A stretch of 64,000 bases of DNA from Carya illinoinensis (lineage: Eukaryota > Streptophyta > Magnoliopsida > Fagales > Juglandaceae), in contig NC_056762.1 in assembly GCF_018687715.1 (NCBI RefSeq), positions 29,252,864 to 29,316,863 of the forward strand. The letters are read 5' to 3'. Every line of letters begins with the position of its first letter. Position 1 is the first letter of the stretch. The notes under the pieces are model-generated. The model made no database searches. It saw only the letters and a program-made list of their open reading frames with translations, and was not told the DNA's origin. The translations under genes were made by a program, and so were the position numbers. This document shows positions 36,267 through 47,353 of the stretch, in pieces.

Positions 36267-39200
36267 GAGAGATACAGAGAGAGTTTACTATGCCTAGGGA
36301 TATTTTTTCAAACCTTATCCGGAGCAACCCTAATATTAGGGTTTAAGCAACCCAAAAATTGAGCATGTAAAAATGGAGGGGCCGAAAAATCAAAAGAGAA
36401 AATTAAAATTGGATTATAAGATACACCTTGAGCCCGGATATGTTGGGAGCACAGATAAGCCCGCATCTCCTCTTGGGCCCAGACCAACACAAAAGCCCCC
36501 TACGTTTCCTATTTATTTTTGGATTTTTATAGGTTGATTTATAAATAAATAAGGTTAGATACAGTTTTAGAAGAATATAGAAGTTTCGTCTATTCATTTA
36601 AAAAAAATAATTTTTTTTTTCATATAATTTATTAATTTTTTTCAAAAAGAGTGGACACCCAAAACCTATAAATATTATTTCTCTTTAGGAATGTAGCAGC
36701 TGTCATATTAGCTAAATTGCTAATATAGAAAAGGTATTATTTTAAGGCTTTTTAAAGATAGCTTATTGCTGACTTGGGGTATGTCACATTTTCAAGAGGG
36801 GACATAAACCAGAAAATTAATAAATAAATAAAAAAAGAAAAAAAAAAGTGCATGGAACGACGGTTTCTTTTATAAAAAATATTTTGTGCAAGTCTAAGAT
36901 ATGCAAGTCATTTGAAAGAAGGTGGAACCCATACGAAGTAATTAATTTATTAATTTTTTTTTTCTTTTAATGATGAGTCTCACTTCTTTAAACGGCTTAT
37001 ATGCCTTAAGTGTGTATTTAGTTGGAGGGCTTATTTAAACTAAAAAGTCCATTTTATTATAAAAGCCCAAAGAAGAAGAAGCCCATAAGAAAGGTCATGA
37101 GTTGATTAAAGGGAATAAAAGAGTCTAAAGTGAATCAAAATTATGCATGCACCACGCCATCTTTCATGGAAGGATAAATACCTTATACAGTTGCATGATC
37201 ATTCAAAGTATAGAGTGATAATTTGCACTGATAAATTTTGAATAAGATAAGTATTGTGCATGAGTCTATATAACCCTTGATAGTAAGAGATTGAACTCTT
37301 TTCTTGATTTCTAAAATTCTTTAGTTGCTTTTGCTGATTTAAGTATCGAAGTTTTTCCTAGTGGATCACATCGGAGTTTCTTGACAGTGCGTGGTCGAAC
37401 GGTTGCAGAGGGGAAGTGAGACACATCCTTTAACATTAGCATTAGCATTACTCCTATATGAGATTGTTAGTATTCATCTTAACCCTAGTGGGACTTATTG
37501 AAATATGATTTGTGCAAGTCCAGGATGCGGAAGCTTTTTAAAAAAAAAAAAGAGTAAAACTCACTTGAATCAATCTAATTTTTTTAATTAATTAATTAAT
37601 TTATATGATGGATTCTTATTTTTTCAAAGAGTTTATATGGGTTGCTGATACTTTGCTTTTATTTAGCATCACTCAATTAAAAAAAAAAAAAGGGAACTAG
37701 TTTAGAAATGGTAAAATTTCTGTTAAGTTTGTGTAATTTATATATTTCCTTTTACAATTATGCTCTAGAGACCTACATCTTATTCTAATTTTGTTCTAAA
37801 CCAATATCGAGACCTTCACTCTTTCTGTATGTACATAGAAAGAGTGATAAGTTGTAATCCAGTTTAAATGTATGTCTTTGTTTGTTATTCAAAAGGATAA
37901 ACTCTATTGGTGAAAATACATAATAATATAATAAAAATTACAATAAAATTAATATTTAAACGAAATCAGTTTGAATTGACACACGAAAATCTCGTTCTTT
38001 TTAAAGAAATTCAATCCCTCTACGGTGTATAAAATTTAAAATTAACCGATATAACAGAACTCTTCTTGACTTGACTCTTTCAAGATACAACGTCAGTCTA
38101 ACTGATCGTCAGATAACTCAAACTTACTCTACACAAATGGTTGAACTCATAACTCCACTAAAAAAACCTTTATTTTATCTGAAAATAGTCTCAAAATTAT
38201 CTAAATACAATCCCCTTTTTTCCCTCTCTCTCTAATAATTTTTTTCTATATTGTATGGATAGACAACAACACACTCAAAATAGAGAATTGACACTAGACG
38301 GACGCCACTACCTTTTTAACAAAAAGTTAAACGAAACAAATAAAAAGGTAGTAGAAATCCATCAGGAAACTTGACAATAAATAGAATAAAGACACCCGGC
38401 CAAATTAATATAAGAAACGTCTTCCAGGAATTTGAACCCATTCACACATGGGGGCATTAAAGGCTGCCGTAGATACTTTATCGTGATGGCTGGCCAAGTC
38501 AAACAGCATGGTTGAAAAACGGACGATAATGAGCAATTAAAACTTAACAACGTTAAAGGTGATATTGACGTAAAAAAAATATAGTTGTAAATATAATTGT
38601 GTATTAATTTATATATTAATATAATATAATTTATATATTTATATATTAAAAAATACGAACAAACTCTAATTATAATTTTAATAATAATAATAATAATTTT
38701 ATTTAAAGATTTTTACACTACACATATTTCATATGATATAATATGATTTGGAATATAAATTTTCTTCCAACAATCCCATTGGATATAGAGTTTTGATGTG
38801 ACTCGTGAGTAGCACTTTTCTCTAAATGAAATCAAAGTCAACCTAAATCTGGTACCATCAGTGGTGGCTTCTATCGGGGAAGGAGACTTCAAACGAAATC
38901 TTTGCAATATTCTTGTCTTATACCTAAGATGGAGGACACAGATCATCAGCTAAATCAGTAACATAGTGAGGGAAATTTGATATTGCACCCGAAACTATAA
39001 TTCAATTTTCAAATTGCATATCAAACTACTAAAAAACTTGGGACCCAAATTGGAAATTTCTTCCGAATTTGCACCACTAGTCTTCACTTGTTTTTTTTTG
39101 TGATGCCAGTTGGACCACCTTTTAATGGATATGTTTCTCAGAAATGTCTTTGCTTTCTAAAAGTCAATGGAATTCCAAAGAGTAAAACAAATTTTAAAGA

Positions 39201-39443
39201 ATAATGGGGCTTAGAATTGGAAAGTGACAGCTTTGCTCACTTCAACATCTACATAGAACAAAACAACATGCTGACCCTAGTTTGAAATCAGGCATTGATG
39301 GTATTGTAGCTACACTTTTGGTATCCATGGAAGCCAAGTTTTACAGCCAAAAAAGCTTTTACATTCCAATTATACTTTCCTTCCAAATTCAGTGATCTCT
39401 TCCATGGTATAACCCGATACGCTACCCTTTCAGCCTCTTCAGC
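36267..39443. other. Divergent spacer between SOT1-like and thaumatin-like genes
   Basis: This 3.2-kb spacer carries the promoters of two divergent genes. It includes AT-rich tracts, two related repeat copies (about 36880-37010 and 37505-37670) and an LTR-like block between them. From 38100 to 39440 no gene or repeat family was recognised, apart from A-runs and short AT tracts. Confidence 0.5.
36880..37670. repeat. Two copies of a small repeat flanking an LTR-like block
   Basis: TTGTGCAAGTCTAAGATATG (from about 36886) and TTGTGCAAGTCCAGGATGCG (from about 37511) start two diverged copies of about 140 bases, each followed by an A/T-rich middle and a TTCTTT/TTTCAAAG-type end. The intervening block (about 37012-37480) has a CTATATAACC TATA-like sequence at about 37267 and resembles a short solo LTR, but no target duplication was found. 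Confidence 0.4.
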
Positions 39444-39449
39444 TATAAA
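39444..39449 (+). promoter_or_regulatory. TATA box of the thaumatin-like gene
   Basis: TATAAA in the context CTATAAAC lies 67 bases before the start codon, which implies a leader of about 40 bases. Confidence 0.65.
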
Positions 39450-39516
39450 CTATCCCTTTCTCAACTTATTCCATCAACCCAACTCTCACATCTGATAATT
39501 CAAAAGCCAAGGTTTG

Positions 39517-40340
39517 ATGGGTAGCAAAACTCTTATCAACCTTCTTCTCTTGTTACTAATTACAGGTAATTGATTATTTCTTATGTTTTCTGTGCATTCC
39601 TGTCATCTTAATGTGATAAAACCATTGTGATTGATCTGAACCAGTTGCGCATATCTTCTTCAGGTGCACACTCTGAGGTAACGTTCAACTTCGAAAACCG
39701 ATGCACTTACACAGTATGGCTTGCTGCCAGCCCTTCAATTGGTGATGCTGATCCTGAGAGCGGTTCGGGAACCTTGGAGCTATTCTCAATGCCTGATCAA
39801 TGGAGTGGAAGCATTTGGGCTAGGACAAACTGTGCCTACAATGTCTCCTATTTTTCATGTGAAACTGGGGACTGTGGTTCTGGCACCATAGATTGCCAAT
39901 CCCCACCACCCACTTATCCGGTGACCTTACTCAATTTCGACATCAAACAATCGGTGGTCTCCTATGAAGTGAGCTTGAACCACGGGCACAACCTGCCTGT
40001 CCGGATCCAACCGGAAGGTGGATCTCTGCTTGGAGGAACAGGTTTGTGCCCTGTTGTAGATTGCATTGAAGATGTGAGTAACGTGTGTCCGGGTAACCTA
40101 GTCGCCACGAACAAGGATGGTCGATATGTCGGGTGTTACAGTGCTTGTGATGGTTTGAAGGATCCAAGATATTGCTGCACTGGGAACTATAGCAGTCCAC
40201 AGGCTTGCCAATCTAATGAGTACTCCCAAAAGTTCAAGCAATTATGCAAACTTGCTCACACCTATCCAAGGGATAATGATCCTCCAGTTTATAGATGCTC
40301 CAGGGCAACCAGCTACAATATAACCTTTTGTCCCTCATAA
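39517..40340 (+). CDS. Secreted thaumatin-like protein with altered acidic cleft (2 exons, 241 aa)
   Basis: Exon 1 (39517-39565) encodes most of a signal peptide (MGSKTLINLLLLLLIT) and exon 2 (39664-40340) completes it and the mature protein, which starts near EVTFNFENRC. An intron directly after the signal-peptide exon is usual in this family. All 16 cysteines of large thaumatin-like proteins are present, as are WARTNC, the Cys-Cys pair (YCCTGNY) and the C-terminal TFCPS. Family members are apoplastic or vacuolar PR-5 proteins, some binding or cleaving beta-1,3-glucans. The usual acidic-cleft residues look changed: the segment normally reading like YDVSLVDG reads YEVSLNHG, and the preceding strand lacks the expected Glu. 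Defence function by glucan hydrolysis is therefore doubtful; another extracellular role is possible. A TATA box and a polyadenylation signal flank the gene. Confidence 0.92.
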
Positions 40341-40407
40341 ACTTCACATGCCAGAAATCCTTGAAATTGAGGTATTGGTATTGTTGGAAATGACCATTTC
40401 ATAAAGA

Positions 40408-40413
40408 AATAAA
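40408..40413 (+). terminator. Polyadenylation signal of the thaumatin-like gene
   Basis: AATAAA lies 68 bases after the stop codon, in an A/T-rich context suitable for 3'-end formation. Confidence 0.55.
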
Positions 40414-41612
40414 ACAATTTTTGGAAGACGAAGATGTTTTTGTGACTATGGTGTTAGCCATATTTTAATCATTTCGCTTATCAATCTAATTACTTGTAGA
40501 AATACAAAGATCAAAACTCCTAGTGTTATATGGAGAACATCCATTTTAAGTGGAGCAGAGGATTGATCTTATTTCCATTACAAGTGATATACTTCGTTGT
40601 AAAAAAAAAAAATGGTGATATACTTTGTTGCGCTGTCTGCAGAAGTAGTATGGAATGTAGAGATTTCTTTAAGAGGATTTGGATAGAACTGCTTAGCATG
40701 AGGTCTTCTATGGATATGCAGGTTGAAGACTACAATTGCAGTGCTCCGATAGATATATAGTACACTAACTATTGACATAATCCACCTTAGACAGATTCAA
40801 TGTATAAAGGTTGGTTTAGTCAAATTAATCACTTCTTCAGAGTTATGTTACTGAATCATTAGAGATGAATCCATTAATTACAAAACCCAAAAAAGAATGT
40901 GTTGGTAAAATAATGTGTTAGAAAAACCAAAAGATTCTACTAATTTTAAATGAAAATTATAAACGTAAGAAAAATGCTAGCTGGCCATTAAATTTTACAG
41001 CTTAGATGATCATCTTGACGTTGCACTACCATGTAATATCACGCGGTTTATTAAAAAAAAAAAATACAAATATAAAAGTGGTATAAAGAACTCAGGGTTT
41101 CAATTTTCTTCTTTTATGTGTTTTGAGATGCTCTCTTGATTTGAATATATATATATATATATATACACACACACGGAAGGTGCACTGCACGTGTGCCCAA
41201 TTGGAAAAAAAAATATTATAAATGAGAAACTAAATAAAAAAAACTCAAACAAATTTCAAATGAGCCATAAATTTACAAAAGTTAAACAAAACATAATAAA
41301 AAGTTGAAAACAGACATCGAATTTATATATAAGTTAGTGTTTTATTCTAACATATAATTACAACATTGAAACTTTCAGAAGAATAAGATATTTGGAATGT
41401 TAATGTTGCTTTAGTTACATGACTAATGAAGAGGATGTTTAGCTTGTTTTGACGTAATTATCCAAGTTAATTTATTTCTTCACCTACATAGACACCATTA
41501 TTTCTCTGAAACTTTACTTAAAATGTTTCGTAAATATGGTAGATGCTCTTGTAATAATTAAAATATATAAAAAAGTAATGTATGGAATTTCCTAAATAGA
41601 TTTATGAATGTA
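40414..41612. other. Intergenic DNA without recognised genes
   Basis: A/T-rich sequence downstream of the thaumatin-like gene, with A-runs and a compound (AT)n(AC)n tract at about 41145-41174. No coding signal was seen. Confidence 0.5.
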
Positions 41613-42259
41613 CATTTTGTAACAGCCTGCTAGAAATTCAATTGTGGAATTTCTTTTGACCTTAAGAACCTCGTGAAAATTCCGTAAGTTTACACGAATC
41701 GACTAATCGCATAGGTTTTAGCCTGTCAACATAGTTAGTGTTATCACTCACTATGGTGCCAGAAATGCGATTTTAATTATTTGAGATAGTTAGAAGTGTC
41801 AGAATACATTATAGTCTACACCACTAGGCTTAATTGAATATTTAGGATTTTTTAGTACTAAGTTTATTACGTTTATTTTTGGAGTGAATAGTAATCTCGG
41901 TAAACGTACTAAATGCAGTGTTTTCAAAATCACAGTATGAAATGTCCAAATTAGGTTAGCGAAATTTTATTTGGATACTTGGCAAGATCTTAACCACACA
42001 TAATGAATAGTATTAGATACTTAGCACAAAGAGAAACCATTAGATGGAATTGTGAAGGAAATCAAGGTGTGAGATCATGACACCTAAGCAAAATACACAT
42101 TTGGAAAATATCTTAAGAACATAGATTTAAAATACACATGGAAAGATTTTAACCACCTTACTCTTCCAAGTCTACTCCACATTTAGAAAATATTTTGAAC
42201 TAATTTCGTGGATATTATTGGGTAAAAATATCTTGAGTTGATTTTTGTAGATATTATTA

Positions 42260-42355
42260 GGTAAGAGAGTCCTACACTCCACTCTCACTTCGGTAAGAGA
42301 GTCCTACACTTAACTCTCACTTCGGGTAAGAGAGTCCTACACTTAACTCTCACTC
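42260..42355. repeat. Tandem array, 3 x about 32 bp, inside the solo LTR
   Basis: Three consecutive copies start GGTAAGAGAGTCCTACACT and end ACTCTCACTYC, with one or two differences between them. Confidence 0.92.
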
Positions 42356-44293
42356 CAGCCTCATCTCTTCCATATCTTATCCACAAATATCTCCAGCCAT
42401 CCCTCCCCACGAAATTATCTTCATTTATGCTTTCCATTGAAAGAATACCAAACACTCTCTCTCGGACAGCTTTTAGGAGTTCTTTTGCACACCCATTTTG
42501 AAGTTTTTGTAAGTGTTTTATCATAAAGTCTCCTTCATATAAGTTGTTCCTCTTTGAGTCTAGTTTCCGTAGATGTATTTTTCGTATCATTCCATGGTCA
42601 TTTGATCGGTCAAAAGTATTTTTAACCATAGAAAGGTCATTCTGGGCGTGAATCTGGAGAGTATGTTATAGTTTGGAGTTTTTGACCAAGCTAATGGATA
42701 GATATTGGTCCGAAATTTTTATGGAGTATTGTTAACATGTATATATGACTATTGGTTGAGGATTTTTGCATGATTAAAGGTTTTGATGAAAGATTTTCTT
42801 AGATTTAGAAACTTAGAAACTGGAAGAGGAAAAACAGTTTCTGTTTTGAGAAAGTTTAACTCTTTGGTGGTCTAAACCTATTCTAATGACTTTGATAATT
42901 TTATTGGAGGATCCTAAACATCTTATATACATGTTATATTATTATTTTGAAGATATTTGATGTTAGTTTCAAAGATATGAAATTTTATGCAAAGAGATAT
43001 TCAGATAAGCCAAAGTGTGGATATTCTTGGCTAAATTTATGTTTTGGTTAATTTCTAACCATGTGATCTTGAATTAGAAGCTTGTATATGTTTTAGGACA
43101 TCTTTTTAAACCATGTAATGGTTTGGTTTGAAGATCATATATTTATAAGTCATAGATCAAGAGATTTATCAAAACTAGTTGAGGAAAAAGTTCCTGTTTT
43201 TGGACTAAGTGTAAAACCAAAAACTCCAAATGTTATTTTGTGATTTTGGTGACTTTAGTTTGATGATTTAAAGCATGGTTGATGTTAGGATGATATTATG
43301 AATATGTTAGAAGTAAGATTTGATTTTTGAAATTTTTGGAGATGTTTTGATTTAAGGTCAAAACTTGTGATTCAAGTGCTTGGATCTTTTTACAAAAAAA
43401 GTTTGGTGTTGATTATTAGCTTTTTCTAAATGGATGTTTTAAGTATGGTTTTGAACTTAGGATTGGAAGATGTTTGTTGCAAAATTTTGGTTTAAGCATG
43501 AGTTTTGAAGTTGGAAGGAATTGCAACAAAAATAAAGGGAAATGGCCTATGGATGTTTCGACCATAGTGTGTTCTTCATAGTTGTGTTTTGTTTTAAATT
43601 TTTCTGAGTTGATATTTAAGTTTAGGACAAAATTTACATAAGGAATGTAAATTTTGGAAACTTTTGGAGATAGTATGCAAAATCTTTAAGTTATGGGTAA
43701 AACGGTCATTTTCCCACATGTAGAGAGTAAAATGAAAATTTTACTCATTAAGTTAGTATTTTCCATATTTCAAATTATTAGTGATTTAGTTCTAACTTTT
43801 AGAATCACTAATTACAGTTCCTCGTGATCGCACTTGAAGTTTTATAAGAAACGCGGAGATCGAGGTAAGTTAGCTTTTAACTTACTAGCAGTCTACTGTG
43901 TATGTGTGCTAAGTAAAAGAACTACAGTGTATGTATGTATGTTATCATATGTGTCATGCCATGTCAAGTTATCATGTAATTGTCTATTATACAGAATTTA
44001 TTCTGTCATCAATTTTTATCTGTTATATAATATATTCTGTTATATATTACTGTACATTACAAGTACGTCATGCTAAGTATGTCATCCATTACATGTAAGT
44101 CAAGTCATGTAATATTCACTATTGCAAGTATGTCATGTTAAATATGTTGTCTATTATATGTTATGCCATGTTATGAAATGTTTCTATCTCAAGTTGGTCA
44201 TGTATTCTAAGTTATGTTCAAGTCACGTTATGTTACGTCAGGACTTCAGTCCTTTCGTATTCCAGTCACATTTCATCTTGAGTACATTATGAT

Positions 44294-44599
44294 GTGTAGA
44301 ATACATGGGGCCACAACAACTGTGGAGTATGTATTTTTAATGTTAAGTCAAGTTTGTGTAGAATACATGGGGCCACAACAACTGTGAAGTATGTATTTAA
44401 CTACAATTGTGATGCGTAAAATACATGGGGCCACAACAACTGTGGAGTATGTATTTTTCATGTTAAGTCAAGTTTGTGTAGAATACATGGGGCCACAACA
44501 ACTGTGGAGTATGTATTTTTAATGTTAAGTCAAGTTTGTGTAGAATACATGGGGCCACAACAACTGTGGAGTATGTATTTTTCATGTTAATTCAAGTTT
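44294..44599. repeat. Tandem array, 5 x about 60 bp, inside the solo LTR
   Basis: Five copies start near 44294, 44356, 44414, 44476 and 44538. Each contains GTAGAATACATGGGGCCACA (or a one-base variant), then ACAACTGTGGAGTATGTATT and a TTAAGTCAAGTTT end. The third copy is the most diverged. Confidence 0.92.
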
Positions 44600-45644
44600 C
44601 AGAGCAAGTTTATGCTAAGTCAAGTTCAGTTCATGTTTCAATTTAAGTTATGTCAATTATGCTATGTTGTACGCTAAGTTATTCTTTAATTACTTATGAA
44701 TTTGATTATGCATTTATACTTTTACTGTCATCCATGCATCATTAGTCTGTGTGGAAGTTTTTTGTTAACTTGCTGAGATTTGTAATCAAATCTCACTGTG
44801 GTAGTCCCAACTACCATTCCTCCCGAATGGTAGATCTTGTTACAGGACCTGAAGGAGGACCAGGAGCTGACCAACTAGACACAGTCGACTGAACGACGGT
44901 GTGTCGTTAAAGTTAATATAGTAGTTAAATTACTACTTGTACGATGAAGTTGCATCTCCAGTACTTTTGGATCATAACTATTTTGGAATAGTGCTGTGAT
45001 CTTAGTTATTCAATGGATCTTTATGTATGAAGTATGTTTTAAACATTTGGGATATTTTCAATTTGGTGCATAGTATTGCTAAAGAAAGAAATTATCCGCT
45101 GCGAATATTACATAATGTTAGATGCATGTTAGGAACATTGCATCTTATATGTCATGAACGGGGGCAGGTAACCTTGTGTTGCATGTCTCGACGCTTCAAA
45201 TGTCCGTCCGATCCTAGACGGAATTTGGGGGCGTCACACATTTACCTCACTTGTATGGTCAAGAAGAATAACGGCTCTACAATCCATTAGTCACATAAAT
45301 AAAATAGAAGCACTTTTTATTTATAAATTTGTAATTAATCAGATGTAAAATAGTCAAAAGCAATATAATGTCCAATACCAAAATGTAACAAATAAATTCT
45401 ATAATCACAGAATATAAAAGTGAAGAAAATAACATGTCACCTAAGATTAATGTTTATTTTTCTAAGAGTTAGTATTTTTTAGAAAATTTTATGAAGACCT
45501 AGTATTTTTTATTATAATTTTTAAGTAGTGTTTTTTTCCATGTGGGAAGCTCAAATTTTAACATAAGAAGCCCAAGTACTCTCCCAATGTTTGCAAAGCC
45601 CAACCTTTACACCCTATGGGATACTGTTCCTACAAAACCCTAAA

Positions 45645-45668
45645 TACACACACACACACACACACACA

Positions 45669-45709
<41 letters not shown>
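45645..45709. repeat. Compound (CA)n(CT)n microsatellite
   Basis: About 13 CA units pass directly into about 19 CT units. Confidence 0.92.
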
Positions 45710-45712
<3 letters not shown>

Positions 45713-46055
45713 CAACAGAAAGACCAACTTTCTCACAAAACTCTCTCCATCTCCCCATCTCATCTCCTACCATTTCTCTGCTTCTATCTCGCTCACTAGA
45801 TGAAGGTGCAGCCGTTAAAATAAAGAACAACTGCCAGTGTCTCAATCTTTTTTTCAAGTCAATCGAAGAAGCTGTGACCATTTCTCTCCCTCTCTCCCTG
45901 CCACTAGATGAAGCTTTGATCTCTCCAGCTGTCGTCTACTAAAAACAAACCCCACCTTTCCATCTCTTTCATCTCTCTCTCTCTCTCTCTGTTTGTTTCT
46001 TAGAAATTTGTTTGTGAATCGTTACTAATTTGAAGAAATTTTTTTGCTTGCCATC

Positions 46056-46410
46056 ATATGGGTATGAAATGCTTTCTAAATCATCAAAAATTTTATCGGA
46101 TCTGGTTTATTTTTCTATAAATCCAAGTGGAAATTTTTCTAATTGTTTGAGGAGAATTTGCTATTTTCTTTAGATCTACACATATTATATCTTCTTTTTA
46201 GATTTGATTCGTTGAGTGTAAATGGGTATGATTTATCTAGTAAACTTATACAAATTTGAAGGGATTTTATTTCGATATGAACATATGGGTATGAAATCCT
46301 CTTTCAATCTTTACAAATTTGAACAAATTTTGTTTATTGTACAAATCCGACTGTAAATTTATCTAATGGTTTGAGGCAATTTTGTTCTTTTCTTTAGATC
46401 TATTTTGTTT
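46056..46410. repeat. Imperfect direct repeats with a TATGGGTATGAAAT start
   Basis: Two segments, about 46056-46180 and 46283-46406, both begin ATATGGGTATGAAAT and end TTTCTTTAGATCTA, with similar spacing of TTGTTTGAGG/ATGGTTTGAGG in between. A weaker third start, AAATGGGTATGATTT, lies near 46219. The origin is unknown. Confidence 0.65.
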
Positions 46411-47353
46411 CGATTTTGAATCAATTTGTATTTGTTTTGTCTTTGTGGGTATGAGTTCTTTGCTGAAGTTCAAGACATTTGAAGTAGAAGAAAACAAAAT
46501 GAAAACATGTCATAAAGCCAGGGGTAAAAAAAAAAAATGCCATAAAAGCAGGGGTCAAAAAGGAAAAATTGGATGCTAGAAGAGAATAAAATGAAAAGAA
46601 GCAGAATAAAACAAAATTGAATGAAAAATCATCATTCATCTCATTGGCATTTATTTAATGGATATATATATATATATATTAAAATTTTTAATAAACCACA
46701 TGTTGTGCTACATCAAGAGGGCCATCTAAGTGGTAAATTTTAGATAGCCAAGTATCAGTGATCCAAACTTAATTAGTTATATATCAATTAGCATCTAATA
46801 ATTTTAACTTTACTTACCATATTATTTGATTTCCATTGAATGACCTGTAATTGGGTAAACATAATTAGGAATTGGTGATGTAACTAAATAGGAAAAAAGC
46901 TTCCTGCTCCAAAAATTATAAATCCTTGTTTTTTAATAGGTAACATAAAAAAAGTCCTTGTTTTTTTGGATAGAGATGTGAATGCAAAATCACTTACGAT
47001 TAGTTTCCTTGATGATTTCAAAAGAAAGTATCCACGAAAAGTATCTTTTGCGAATACAAATACATTGCCGCTGAAATCACGTGATTTTCAAGGTCACACA
47101 CGCATGAACGTATCCTTGAAAAGTGAAACCACCAATGATATTCGAATTCAGAAAGGAGGAAAACTGAGAGAAGTATAAGAAATGGAGTTTAATTGTAGTT
47201 TTTCTTCCCCCTTCTTGTCTCTTCCCCTTTCCTTAGGTATTAAATTTAAATGGAGGCTGTATACAATTTCGGAATGACCAAAATTTTCTAGAATTTCACA
47301 GCTTTTTATCTTAAAACAAATAAACACAAGAAAACTTACAAGTCCATAGTCCA

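Larger units (their letters stand above)
41618..45238 (+). mobile_element. Large solo LTR with 5-bp target duplication
   Basis: The block begins TGTAACAGCC and ends GGGGGCGTCACA, with short inverted TGT..ACA ends, and is flanked by the perfect direct repeat CATTT (41613-41617 and 45239-45243). No gag-pol coding remnant and no second LTR lie inside, so it is best read as a solo LTR of 3,621 bases left by LTR-LTR recombination. Its size and ends suggest a Ty3/gypsy element, possibly of the Tekay/Del type; that lineage is inference. It carries two tandem arrays. Orientation is given by the GGGGGCGTCACA end, as in related plant LTRs. Confidence 0.78.
45244..47353. other. Intergenic DNA between the solo LTR and SufD
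   Basis: It holds a compound (CA)n(CT)n microsatellite (45645-45709), CT-rich tracts resembling a transcript leader (45710-46000), an imperfect repeated segment (46056-46410), and an AT-rich stretch to the SufD stop codon. An open stretch at 46966-47178 encodes about 70 residues with no ATG start or recognisable domain. No gene is called. Confidence 0.45.

Noticed and set aside
39627..39663. Thaumatin-like gene starting without a separate signal exon
   Set aside because: The upstream frame has no ATG, while the exon at 39517-39565 gives a good signal peptide and correct splice sites.
45591..45942. Open frames over the CA/CT microsatellite
   Set aside because: They encode only Thr-His and Ser-Leu repeats from the microsatellite plus short tails without similarity.
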